From: DASZHJ01 sp035541215
GTDB taxonomy: Bacteria; Pseudomonadota; Alphaproteobacteria; ATCC43930; CGMCC-115725
Reading direction: 5' to 3'
Assembly: GCA_035541215.1 (NCBI GenBank)
Contig: DATKNV010000013.1
Coordinates: 71,448 to 135,447, forward strand
Length of the DNA: 64,000 nt
Shown: piece by piece, positions 19,673-28,631 of the stretch
Numbering within the stretch: the stretch's first letter is position 1
Layout of the letters: every line of letters starts with the position of its first letter
Made by a program: the position numbers and the translations under genes
Notes under the pieces: model-generated
Told to the model about the DNA's origin: nothing
The model's input: the letters and a program-made list of their open reading frames with translations, nothing else
Database searches by the model: none

Positions 19673-20460
19673 GGTGCCGCCTCCGCGAGCTTCGCCGCCG
19701 CGCGGCGCTCGGCCGCGGCAATCTCCTCCGCGGTGAGCACGTTCCGCGCTTGGGGAATGAAGGGCTCCGCAAGCCCACTTCCGCCGGCACGCGCGCGCAG
19801 CAGCCACGCGAGCGCGGTGACGCCGTCGCGCTCGACCCCGGCGCCGAGGAAATGCGCCGCCCCCAGCATGGCCTGCCCGTCGGCATCGCCGAGAAGTGCG
19901 GCCCTCCCCCACCAGCGGGCGGCGGCCGCGGGGTCGCGAGCGACGCCGAGCGCGTTGTGATGGATCATGCCGAGCCGCGTCATCGCGGCGGGGACGCCGA
20001 GCTCGGCGGCGGCGAGCGCCCAGCGCCGCGCCTCTGCGGGGTCGGGCGGCATCACCTCCCCTTCCAGCAGCATCCAGCTCAGCATGTCCATCGCGGGAGC
20101 GTCGCCGGCCTCCGCGGCGGCGCGATAGAGCTCGGCCGCCCGCGCGTAATCCTGCGCCACGCCCTCGCCGCGGAAATAGAGCGCCGCGAGATTGCGGCGG
20201 CCGATGGCGTCGCCGCCCTCGGCGGCAAGCGTGAGCCACTTGACCGCGAGCGCGAGGTCGCGCTCGACGCCGAGCCCCTCGGCGAAGCAGGCGCCGATGT
20301 TGCTTTGCGCCCGCGGGACGCCGGCATGCGCGAGCGGGCCCCAGATCTCCAACGCCAGCGCGTAGTCTCCGCGCTCGACGGCATCGAGCGCCGCCGCCAA
20401 GCGTTCGCCGATCGCGGGCGCTGCGGCGGGGCGCCGGGCGAGGCGGTCAAGCCAGCCCAT
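19669..20460 (-). CDS. Sel1-like repeat protein between selA and selB
   Basis: A 263-residue protein built from tandem Sel1-like (TPR-like) repeats of about 36 residues, for example AQSNIGACFAEGLGVERDLALAVKWLTLAAEGG, then AIGRRNLAALYFRGEGVAQDYARAAELYRAAAEAGD, with about five repeats between residues 45 and 225. Such solenoids bind other proteins. No signal peptide is visible, so it is probably cytoplasmic. I chose ATG 20460, which overlaps selA by 14 bases; the longer frame is non-homologous. It ends in the ATGA overlap with selB. A Sel1-repeat protein locked between selA and selB suggests a scaffold for Sec-tRNA synthesis or delivery (inference). Confidence 0.85.
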   Translation of the reverse strand: MGWLDRLARRPAAAPAIGERLAAALDAVERGDYALALEIWGPLAHAGVPRAQSNIGACFAEGLGVERDLALAVKWLTLAAEGGDAIGRRNLAALYFRGEGVAQDYARAAELYRAAAEAGDAPAMDMLSWMLLEGEVMPPDPAEARRWALAAAELGVPAAMTRLGMIHHNALGVARDPAAAARWWGRAALLGDADGQAMLGAAHFLGAGVERDGVTALAWLLRARAGGSGLAEPFIPQARNVLTAEEIAAAERRAAAKLAEAAP

Positions 20461-21898
20461 GAGCCGTCTCCGCGGGCTCGAGCGCGGCAATCGCCGCGAG
20501 GAATTCCGCCTCGTCCTCGAGGCAGCGGAGGTCAAGGACGAGCGCGCCTTCGGCGATGCGTCCCACGATGGGTGTGGGCAAGGCCCGGAGCGCGTCCGCG
20601 AGCGCTACGATCGCGCGGCCGCCCTCGCGCGCGGATTGCGGCCGGATCGCGAGCCCCGCGCTGGCGATGGTCTCCAGCGGGAGCGCGCCGGAGCCGATCT
20701 GGCTCGCGCAGGAGACGGTCTCGATGCTGAAGCCGGAGCCTATCGCAGCCGCGACCCGCGGCAGCAGGCGCCGCGCCTGCGCCGCGATATCGACGGCGGG
20801 CCGCGCGAGCGCTCGCAGCGTCGGCAGCCGCTCCGCAAGCCGGTCGGGGTCGCGGTAGAGCCGCAGCGTCGCCTCCAGCGCCGCGAGGCGGATCTTGTCG
20901 AGCCTCAGCGCACGCTTCAGGGGATTGCGATTGAGGCGCTGGATCAGCTCCTTCCGCCCCACGATGAACCCCGCCTGCGGCCCGCCCAGGAGCTTGTCGC
21001 CGGAGAAGGTCACGAGATCGGCGCCCTCCGCCACCGCCTCGGCGACGGTGGGCTCGTGCGCGAGGCCCCAGCGCGCGAGATCGACGAGCGTGCCGGAGCC
21101 GAGATCGTTCACGAAGGGGACCTCACGCTCGCGCGCGATTGCCGCGAGCGCCGCGGGCTTGACCTCCGCGGTGAAGCCCTCGATGCGGTAGTTCGAGGTG
21201 TGCACTTTCATGACGAGCCCGGTCTTGGGCCCGATCGCGGCGATGTAGTCCTTGGCATGGGTGCGGTTGGTGGTGCCGACCTCGAGGAGGCGTGCGCCGG
21301 CGCGGGCCATGATCTCGGGCATGCGAAAGGCGCCGCCGATCTCGATGAGCTCGCCGCGGGAGACCACGGCATCGCGACCCTTCGCGAGCGTGTTGAGCAC
21401 CAGAAGCACTGCCGCGGCATTGTTGTTGACGACGGTCGCGTCCTCCGCGCCCGTGAGCTCGCACAGGAGCCCGCGCACGACATCGTCGCGCTCACCGCGC
21501 TTCCCGCCGCCGAGATCGAATTCGAGCGCGACGGCGCGACGCATTGCGGTCGCCGCGGCCTCGACCGCCGCCTCCGCGAGGATCGCGCGGCCGAGATTGG
21601 TGTGAAGCACGGTACCCGTGAGGTTTATGACCGGGCGGAGATGGGGCCGCGCCTCGGTCGCGAGGCGGGCGAGCGCGACCGCGGCGAGATCGGGAACCTC
21701 GGGGAGCAATGTCGCTCCCGCGCGCGCTCTCGTGCGCGCCTCCGCGAGAACGGCGCGCACTGCCGCCAGCGTGGAGGCGCGGCCGTGCTCGGCGATGGCG
21801 CCGACGACTTCCGGCAGCCGCAGCATCTCGTCGACCGACGGCAGCGCGCTCAGCCGCGTCGGCGGTGGGGTGGAGGCTTGGCGGCCTGGTCTGGGCAA
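20447..21898 (-). CDS. selA: L-seryl-tRNA(Sec) selenium transferase
   Basis: A 483-residue PLP enzyme that turns Ser-tRNA(Sec) into Sec-tRNA(Sec) with selenophosphate. Family segments are clear: LRPVINLTGTVLHTNLGRA, TGAEDATVVNNNAAAVLLVL, and the PLP-lysine motif TFSGDKLLGGPQAG with Lys302. The start is uncertain. I chose TTG 21898, which gives an N-terminus of the length seen in E. coli SelA (463 residues) just before ALPSVDEMLR; no ATG occurs before Met27. It follows fdhE after five bases and overlaps the Sel1-repeat gene. Confidence 0.94.
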   Translation of the reverse strand: MPRPGRQASTPPPTRLSALPSVDEMLRLPEVVGAIAEHGRASTLAAVRAVLAEARTRARAGATLLPEVPDLAAVALARLATEARPHLRPVINLTGTVLHTNLGRAILAEAAVEAAATAMRRAVALEFDLGGGKRGERDDVVRGLLCELTGAEDATVVNNNAAAVLLVLNTLAKGRDAVVSRGELIEIGGAFRMPEIMARAGARLLEVGTTNRTHAKDYIAAIGPKTGLVMKVHTSNYRIEGFTAEVKPAALAAIAREREVPFVNDLGSGTLVDLARWGLAHEPTVAEAVAEGADLVTFSGDKLLGGPQAGFIVGRKELIQRLNRNPLKRALRLDKIRLAALEATLRLYRDPDRLAERLPTLRALARPAVDIAAQARRLLPRVAAAIGSGFSIETVSCASQIGSGALPLETIASAGLAIRPQSAREGGRAIVALADALRALPTPIVGRIAEGALVLDLRCLEDEAEFLAAIAALEPAETAHGLA

Positions 21899-21903
21899 GG
21901 TCC

Positions 21904-22821
21904 TCAATACCCCAGGAGGTAGGGGTTGAAGGCGCCGCGGCGGAAACCGGTGTCGCGCACGAGGAGGTCGAGCGCCAGCGTCGCGACGTCGTCGGCCACG
22001 GGCTCGAGAGCGGGCTCGTTCTGCTGCTGCAGGATCTTCACGTAGCCGCGGCACTTGTCGCAGGTCTCGGCCTTGACGTGACCGGTGCCGCCGGCGATTT
22101 CCTGATAGGCGATCCCCTCGGTCGAGCCGCAGAGCACGCATTTGATGCGGACGTAGTTCCAGAGCGTGGCGCAGAGCGAGCAGGCGCAGAAGCGAGTGCC
22201 GTGCGCGCCTTGCCAGCCCACGACGAGAGAGGCGACGGGCGGGCCGCCGCAAGCGGGGCAGGCGCCGTCGGCGATGGGCACCAGCGCCGCCGCATCGAGC
22301 CGCGCCGCCATGCGCGCGAAATGCACCTGGAGCGCCGCGGCGACGAAAGTGTGCTCCGCGAGCTCCGCCATCGGGATCGATTCCGCAAGCACGTCGCGCA
22401 TCATGGCGTCGCGCCCGGCCTCCTCGAGCCAAGTCAGCCGATCGAGCGCCTCGCGCGCCATATCCGGCATCGGAACCGCGCGCAGGAGGTCGAGGAGGCG
22501 TTCGAACGTCGTACGGAATGCCGCGTCCGGCGCGAAGCGCGCGCGGTCGAGGGGCGGCATCGCGAATTGATGCGCGCGGTCGCGGGCATCCTCCGGCGGA
22601 AGCTCGGGCTCGGCGAGGCCTTCCTGGACGCGGTGCTGTGCCGAGGCGATGCCCGCCAGCAGCGTCAGGTATGCCGCGAGATCGTGCGAGCGCGCGAGGT
22701 CCCGCAGCCGCTCCGCGCGATGGGCGAAGAGCGTTCCGGGCTCCGGCAGGACCGCGAAAGGCGGCTTGGCCTCATTGCCGATGGGAATGGTGTCAGGGCG
22801 CGGCGCGCCGATACCGCTCAT
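21904..22821 (-). CDS. fdhE: formate dehydrogenase accessory protein FdhE
   Basis: A 305-residue iron-binding maturation factor needed for active respiratory formate dehydrogenases. The C-terminal half carries four CxxC motifs (CPAC, CSLC, CVLC, CDKC) that bind metal as rubredoxin-like sites, and the end FRRGAFNPYLLGY is typical. It lies 70 bases downstream of fdnI and five bases upstream of selA, tying enzyme maturation to Sec synthesis in one transcript. Confidence 0.93.
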   Translation of the reverse strand: MSGIGAPRPDTIPIGNEAKPPFAVLPEPGTLFAHRAERLRDLARSHDLAAYLTLLAGIASAQHRVQEGLAEPELPPEDARDRAHQFAMPPLDRARFAPDAAFRTTFERLLDLLRAVPMPDMAREALDRLTWLEEAGRDAMMRDVLAESIPMAELAEHTFVAAALQVHFARMAARLDAAALVPIADGACPACGGPPVASLVVGWQGAHGTRFCACSLCATLWNYVRIKCVLCGSTEGIAYQEIAGGTGHVKAETCDKCRGYVKILQQQNEPALEPVADDVATLALDLLVRDTGFRRGAFNPYLLGY

Positions 22822-22891
22822 CGCTAATCCTCACGAACCGCACGGGCCACGCGAGCATCGACGGAAAATGCCGTGCCTCAGGGCGGAATTG

Positions 22892-23539
22892 TTAATCCTT
22901 GGGGCCGCCGCTGACAAGCTCCCTGAGCCATTTGCGGTGGTGGCGCCAGGCCCAGCCGCCGGTCACCGAGCCCCGCGTCATCGCGCGGATGGTGCCGCGC
23001 ACCCAGATCGCCGCGTATACGTGAACGATCCAGACGCAGATCGCAGTCACCGCCGCGATCGCGTGGATCAGCACCGCGAGCCGCTTCTGGTCGATCGTGG
23101 TGTAGCCGTAGAAGTATTGGTCCCAGATCACGAGCCCGCTCGAGATCAGCACCACGATCAGGATCGACATCAGCCAGAACACGAGCTTCTGGCCGGCATT
23201 GTATTTGCCAACCTCCGGCAGGTTTTCCTCGTGTCCCCCGAGCACGTCGCGAAGCTTCGAGAGCCAGACGTTGTCCGTACGATCCCAGAGATTGGCGCGA
23301 AAGAACCGAATGAAGAGGCCGCAGAAGCCGAAGAAGAGCACCACGCCGATCCAGGGATGGATCGCCCGCGCGCTGGCGCCGCCGCCGAAGAGGCCGGACA
23401 GGAAGAAGAGGCTCGGATGGAACAGCGACAGGCCCGAGATTGCCAGGAGCACGAGGCTTATCGCGGTGATCCAGTGGTTGAGGCGCGCCGCCGCGGTGTA
23501 GCGGCTGACGGTAATCGGCTCTTTCGGTGGAGTGGCCAT
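22892..23539 (-). CDS. fdnI: formate dehydrogenase-N gamma subunit (cytochrome b)
   Basis: A 215-residue inner-membrane cytochrome b556 of FdnI/FdoI type. Four membrane helices are visible: LNHWITAISLVLLAISGLSLF, the WIGVVLFFGFCGLFIRFF region, KLVFWLMSILIVVLISSGLVIW and the AVLIHAIAAVTAICVWIVHVYAA region. Histidines in the first, second and last helices are the likely haem ligands. It takes electrons from the FdnH iron-sulfur chain and reduces quinone. The start overlaps the fdnH stop by one base (TGATG). Confidence 0.93.
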   Translation of the reverse strand: MATPPKEPITVSRYTAAARLNHWITAISLVLLAISGLSLFHPSLFFLSGLFGGGASARAIHPWIGVVLFFGFCGLFIRFFRANLWDRTDNVWLSKLRDVLGGHEENLPEVGKYNAGQKLVFWLMSILIVVLISSGLVIWDQYFYGYTTIDQKRLAVLIHAIAAVTAICVWIVHVYAAIWVRGTIRAMTRGSVTGGWAWRHHRKWLRELVSGGPKD

Positions 23540-24438
23540 CAGGAGCGGCCCTCCTTGAGCCGCTTGGCGTTCTCCTCATCCTGCGAGGACACGCGATTGG
23601 CGCCGTTGACGAGATGATGCAGCACGCCCACCACGCCGAAGATCGCGATCGCCGCGAGGCCCGCGTATTTGGTGAGCCCCTTCCAGATCTCGACCACCGG
23701 ACTGATCTTGGGATCGCGCGGCAGGCTCGCGTAGATCTCGGGCTTGTCGGCATGGTGCAGCACGTAGATCACGTGCGTGCCGCCGACGCCCGGCGGATCG
23801 TAGATGCCCGCGTTCTTGTAGCCGCGCGACCTCAGATCCTCGATCCGCAGCGCCGCATCCTTCAGCATCTGCTCCTTTGTGCCGAAGGTGATGGCGTGGG
23901 TGGGGCACGCCTTGGCGCAGGCCGGCCCCTGTCCCACCGCCACGCGGTCGGAGCAGAGCGTGCACTTGTAGGCCTTCTGATCGACCTGCGAGATCCGCGG
24001 GATGTTGAAGGGACAGCCCTTGATGCAGTATCCGCAGCCGATGCAGTTCACGTGCACGAAATCGACGATGCCGTTCGAGTACTGCACGATCGCGCCCGGC
24101 GCGGGGCAGGCCTTGAGGCAGCCGGGATCGGCGCAGTGCATGCAGCCGTCCTTGCGGATCAGCCATTCCAGGCTCTGCGTCTCCGGATTGACCCACTCCG
24201 TGTAGCGCATCAGCGTGAAGCTGTTCGGCGTGAGGTCGTGCGGGTTCTCGTAGACCCCGGTGTTGACGCCGACCTCCTCGCGCCGGTCGTTCCACTCGAG
24301 GCAGGCGACCTGGCAGGCCTTGCAGCCGATGCACTTGGAGACGTCGATCATCTTCGCCACTTCCGGCAGCTTGTTGGCTGCGGGCGTGATCGAGGACGCC
24401 GAGCGGCGGATCAGGTCTTGGGGCGAGAGGCTGGCCAT
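23539..24438 (-). CDS. fdnH: formate dehydrogenase-N beta subunit (4x[4Fe-4S])
   Basis: A 299-residue iron-sulfur subunit. Four cysteine clusters carry four [4Fe-4S] centres: CIGCKACQVAC, CMHCADPGCLKAC, CIGCGYCIKGC and CTLCSDR followed by CAKAC. A single C-terminal membrane anchor (LAAIAIFGVVGVLHHLV) holds it on the periplasmic face. I chose ATG 24438 (MASLSPQDLIRRSASS), which has a good GAGGAGG-like site; the longer frame is not homologous. It lies 19 bases after fdnG. Confidence 0.95.
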   Translation of the reverse strand: MASLSPQDLIRRSASSITPAANKLPEVAKMIDVSKCIGCKACQVACLEWNDRREEVGVNTGVYENPHDLTPNSFTLMRYTEWVNPETQSLEWLIRKDGCMHCADPGCLKACPAPGAIVQYSNGIVDFVHVNCIGCGYCIKGCPFNIPRISQVDQKAYKCTLCSDRVAVGQGPACAKACPTHAITFGTKEQMLKDAALRIEDLRSRGYKNAGIYDPPGVGGTHVIYVLHHADKPEIYASLPRDPKISPVVEIWKGLTKYAGLAAIAIFGVVGVLHHLVNGANRVSSQDEENAKRLKEGRS

Positions 24439-24457
24439 TGCTGTTCCCTCCTCTCGC

Positions 24458-27400
24458 TCAAGCCACGGGCTCTGGGATCGGCTCGATGTCCACCAAGAAC
24501 GCCTTGTATTCCGGCGTCTCGATGTTGGCATCGCCGACGAAGGGCGTGAGGCTGTTGGGCCCGAAGCCCTTGCGCGCCGCGCCCATGAATCCCCAGTGCA
24601 ACGGTATGCCCACGATGTGCACGGTCTTGCCGTCGCAGGTGAGCGGCACGATGCGTTTGGTCACCACGGCCTTCGCCTGGACGGAGCCGCGCTTCGACCA
24701 GACGCGGACCCAGCCGCCCGATCTGATGCCCTTCTCCTTCGCGAGCTGCTCGGAGACCTCGACGAAGAACTCCGGCTGCATCACCGCGTTGACCCAGACG
24801 TGCTTGGTCCAGAAGTGGAAGTGCTCGGTCAGACGATAGGAGGTGGCGGCGTAAGGGAATTCCTTGCTGTCGCCGAACTGCTCCATGTCGCCCTTGAAGA
24901 CGCGGGCCACGGGATTGCCGCGTATCTTCGGCGCCACCGGGTTCACGACCGGGGACTCGAAGGGCTCGTAATGCGCGGGGAACGGCCCGTCGCGCATCAG
25001 ACCGCGCGTGAAGAGGCGCGAGACGCCCTCGGGGTTCATGATGAAGGGCATGACCACGTCGGGCTTGGCCGTCGGAAGGATATCCGGCACGTCGTAGCCC
25101 GCCCACTTCGTCCCGTCCCACTCGATGAGCTTGCGGGTGGGATCCCAGGCCTTGCCCTCGAGATCGGCGGAGGCGCGGTTATAAAGGATGCGCCGATTGA
25201 CCGGCCAGGAGAACGCCCACTTCAAGAAGGCGCCGGTCTCGTCGGGGTCGGTGTTGTCCCGGCGCGCCATGTTGTTTCCGGCCTCGTTGAAGCAGCCGGA
25301 ATAGATCCAGCAGCCGCAAGCGGTGCTGCCGTCGTCGCGCAGGACGGCGAAGCTCACGACCTGCTTGCCCTTCTCCAGGATCTTCTTGGTGGAGTCGTTG
25401 GGGTCGGGGACGTCCTCGACGACGTAGCCGTTGATCTCGCGCGCGAGCTCGTCGGGCTTGGGATCGCCGGCTTCCTTGTAGGGCCAGTGCAGCTTCACGA
25501 TGGGGTCGGCGAAGGCGCCGCCCTCCTTCTCGTAGAGCGCCTTGAGACGCAGGTAGACCTGCGCCATGATCCAGGTGTCGGCCTTGGCCTCGCCCGGCGC
25601 GTCGCCGCCCGGCCAGTGCCATTGCAGCCAGCGCCCGGAATTCGTGAGCGAGCCCTCGTCTTCCGCGAAGCAGGTCGAGGGGAGCTGGATCACCTCGGTC
25701 TGGATCTTCGTGGGATCGACCTCGTTGTACTTCCCGTGATTGTCCCAGAACCGCGCCGTCTCGGTATCGAGCGGGTCCATGGTGATCAGGAACTTGAGGT
25801 TCGAGAGCGCCGCCGTGAGCTTCTTGCGGTTGGGCGCCGAGAGCAGCGGGTTAAAGCCCTGACAGACGTAGCCGTTCATCTTGCCCTGGTGCATGAGCTC
25901 GAAGGCGCGCAGCACGTCGTAGGACGGCACGTCGAGCTTGGGCAGATAATCGTAGGCGAAGTCGTTGTCCTTCGTCGCCGCCGCTCCCCACATCGACTTC
26001 TGGAAGCTCACGAAGAACTTCTTGTAGTTCTGCCAGTAACTCATCTGGTTGGGCTGCAGCGGCTTGAAGCCGCGGGTCGACATGTAGGTATTGAGGTCGG
26101 CCTCCCGCTCCACCGGCAGCGTGAGATAGCCGGGGAGCAGATTCGACATGAGCCCGAGATCGGTGAGGCCCTGGATGTTGGAGTGGCCGCGGAGCGCGTT
26201 CATGCCGCCGCCGCGCACGCCGATGTTGCCGAGGATGAGCTGCAGCATCGCCATGGCCCGGATGTTCTGCGAGCCCTTGGAATGCTGGGTCCAGCCCAGC
26301 GCGTACATCGACGTCATGACCTTGTTCTTGGCGGAGGTCTCGCCGATCCACTGGCACACCTTCAGGAACTTGTCCTTGGGCGTGCCGCAGATGCGCTCGA
26401 CCATCTCCGGCGTATAGGTCGCGACGTGCGCCTTGAGCAGATTCCAGACGCAGCGGGGGTTCTGCAGGCTGGGATCGGTCGCTGCAAAACCCTCCGCGGT
26501 CATGTCGTAGTCCCAGCTCGAGCGGTTGTAGTCGCGCTTGGCCTCGTCGTAGCCCGCGAAGAGCCCGTCCTTGTAGGAGAAGCCCTCCTTCACGATGTAG
26601 GTCGCGTTGGTATAGGCCTTGACGTAGTCCCACTGCACCTTGTCGTTGGCAATGCAATGGTTGATGACGCCAAGCAGGAAGGCGATGTCGGTGCCTTGCC
26701 GTATCGGCGCATAGAGATCGGAGACCGAGGCCGAGCGGGTGAAGCGGGGATCGACGACGATGAGCTTGGCGCCGCGATGCGCCTTCGCCTCGACGACCCA
26801 TTTGAAGCCGCAGGGGTGAGCCTCCGCGGCGTTACCGCCCATGATGACGACGAGATCCGTGTTCTTGATGTCCGTCCACGAATTCGTCATCGCGCCACGA
26901 CCGAAAGTTGGGGCCAAACTGGCCACCGTGGGGCCGTGTCAAACTCTTGCTTGGTTGTCGAATACCACCATGCCGGCGCTGCGGACGACCTTGTAGGTCG
27001 CGAACGCGGTCTCGTTGGTCGTGGCGGAGGCCGCGAGGAAGCCGGTGGTCGTCCACCGGTTCACCGTCACGCCGTCGCCATTCTTGGCGATGAAGTTCTT
27101 ATCGCGGTCTTCCTTGAGGAGCTTGGCGACTCGGTCGAGCGCCTGATCCCAGCTCACGCGCTCGAACTTGCTCGAGCCGGGCTTGCGGATCATCGGGTAC
27201 TGGAGCCGCGTCTCCGCTTGGACGAAGTCCAGGAGCGCCGCCCCCTTCGGGCAGAGCGTGCCGCGGTTCGTGGGATGATCGGGATCGCCTTCGATGTGGA
27301 CGATCTTGGCCTTATCGCCCTTGGACCGGTCGCCCTGCGAATAGAGGATCACGCCGCAGGCGACGGAGCAGTAGGGGCAGGTGTTACGGGTCTCCTTGGT

Positions 27401-27538
27401 GCCCGCGAGCTTGAAGGGCCGGATCATCTCGGCATACGCGGACTCGACGTCGCCGAATCCGAAGGCACCGAGGCTCGTCCCCACCACGCCCGCGCCCGCC
27501 GATTGCAAGAATCGGCGCCGCGAGAGTTCTATATTCAT
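24458..27538 (-). CDS. fdnG: formate dehydrogenase-N alpha subunit, selenocysteine-containing
   Basis: A 1026-residue periplasmic molybdopterin enzyme that oxidises formate to CO2. The reading frame is interrupted by a single TGA at 26939-26941, which is decoded as selenocysteine (residue 200). The junction VUHGPTVASLAPTFGRGA is that of E. coli FdnG, and a SECIS hairpin follows. A twin-arginine signal (SRRRFLQSAGAGVVGTSLGA) directs folded export. Residues about 52-100 hold the [4Fe-4S] site (CPYCSVAC, then LCPKGAALLDF). VMGGNAAEAHPCGFKW and later bis-MGD motifs fit the family. GGAGG lies eight bases before the ATG. A gene caller that treats TGA as stop will split this gene in two. Confidence 0.97.
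26910..26941 (-). promoter_or_regulatory. bacterial SECIS element with its UGA codon in fdnG
   Basis: Counting the U of UGA as 1, GG at 15-16 pairs with CC at 31-32, U17 is bulged, GGCCA (18-22) pairs with UGGCC (26-30) and the loop is GUU (23-25). The bulged U17 and the G23-U24 in the loop are exactly the positions SelB reads in E. coli fdhF and fdnG. The hairpin is in the fdnG coding sequence just after the Sec codon. Confidence 0.9.
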
Positions 27539-27610
27539 TAGTTGTTTCCTCCAGCCCTTGGCCGACCCACGGGTTGCGGCCGACCCCGTTCAGTTTATTT
27601 CCTTTAGAAA

Positions 27611-27638
27611 ATTATCGTCCAACCGAAGCGGCTGTCAA
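27611..27638 (-). promoter_or_regulatory. sigma-70-type promoter of the fdn-sel operon
   Basis: Read on the minus strand, a perfect -35 TTGACA (27633-27638) and a -10 GATAAT (27611-27616) are separated by 16 bases. The implied start near 27604 gives a leader of about 65 bases before fdnG. The leader contains a 9-base direct repeat, GGCCGACCC, at 27560-27568 and 27578-27586, spaced 18 bases, which could be an operator. Confidence 0.6.
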
Positions 27639-27748
27639 ATAGATCGGTGCCGGGGCCGTAGCCGACTTCCCGCAGCGCACTAATTCATTTTCTCAGAGCC
27701 ATTTGCCGCGCGCCCCGAGCTCGTCGGCGCGCGATCGAGGAGGCCACC

Positions 27749-28486
27749 ATGTCGCTCGATCTCCAGGCTGAACGTCTTTACGACCACATAGAGCTCGTCC
27801 GGGGGGCAGGCCGGCGCAAGCGCGGTCAGCTCTGCATCATGTCCTTTGTGGCGTATCTCGCGGGCGAGCGCCATACCGACCATCCAAGAACCGCCTCGCC
27901 CTTCCTGCGAAATTTCGCCATCCAGTTGAACGACGGCGTTCCCTCGGAACTGCGCCGCGACTTGAAGCCCTTCGCCCCGCGCATCGTCGGGAGCAACGAC
28001 GGCCGGGATTTCGAGCGCGCCGGGATCGCCCTGCAAGCGGTCATGGAAGAACTGTTGCCGCGCGCGTCGAGGGATTTCCTCGAGGGGCGGAGCCGCGCGG
28101 CCTTCGAGCTCGGCAACAAGTCGCTCCTCAGCATAGGCCCGAGCTGGAACGACGGCGAGCCTCTGGAGAGCATCGGCGCTCGCTTCCGCGGTGTGCGCGA
28201 CGCCGCGGAACGGCGCGAGTGGCTCGCGATGGCCACACGGGTCGGCCAGCTCTTCACGGCGCTGGTGCAATGCGCCCCGAGCCCCGCGGCCCAGCGGTGG
28301 TATTGGGCAAGAGCCCTCGACCTGCTCGATCGCTTCTGCGACGTCGGCGCCGACCGCCGCGCCGCGATGAGCGAGGGTCCGGCTCCGATGCCGGCGTCCA
28401 AGCTCGATGAACCGAGCCACGATCGGCGCCCTCTCGGCAGGCTCTCGCGCGCGCTGCGAGCGGCCCTCGACTTCGTCTCGGCCTGA
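27749..28486 (+). CDS. conserved hypothetical protein divergent from fdnG
   Basis: A 245-residue soluble protein of unknown function. The first 110 residues are the best-ordered part: QLCIMSFVAYLAGERHTDHP, then TASPFLRNFAIQLND and LKPFAPRIVGSNDGRDFERAG. A later Trp-rich segment (CAPSPAAQRWYWARALDLLDRFCDVG) and a proline-rich, basic C-terminus follow. A strong GAGGAGG site precedes the ATG. It is transcribed away from the fdn-sel operon across 210 bases, and is followed by 145 bases and a sugar transporter operon, so neither neighbour explains it. Confidence 0.7.
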   Translation: MSLDLQAERLYDHIELVRGAGRRKRGQLCIMSFVAYLAGERHTDHPRTASPFLRNFAIQLNDGVPSELRRDLKPFAPRIVGSNDGRDFERAGIALQAVMEELLPRASRDFLEGRSRAAFELGNKSLLSIGPSWNDGEPLESIGARFRGVRDAAERREWLAMATRVGQLFTALVQCAPSPAAQRWYWARALDLLDRFCDVGADRRAAMSEGPAPMPASKLDEPSHDRRPLGRLSRALRAALDFVSA

Positions 28487-28631
28487 GGCGGAATCAGTCC
28501 GAGGTTGCGCTTGACAGCGGCTCGGCCGAAGCGGAACCCTCTCGGCAGCATGCATTGAGCCGCGCTCCGCTCCGGCTCCACGGAGATCGGGGTTTTCGGT
28601 CTCGAGAAATGCAACACGGGAGGGAAGCTCG

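Noticed and set aside
24260..27541. A 1093-residue open frame on the plus strand opposite fdnG
   Set aside because: Composition and lack of motifs mark it as an antisense shadow; fdnG on the other strand has full family identity including the Sec codon.
28511..28516. TTGACA as -35 of a promoter for the sugar transporter operon
   Set aside because: No acceptable -10 hexamer occurs at 16-18 bases spacing.
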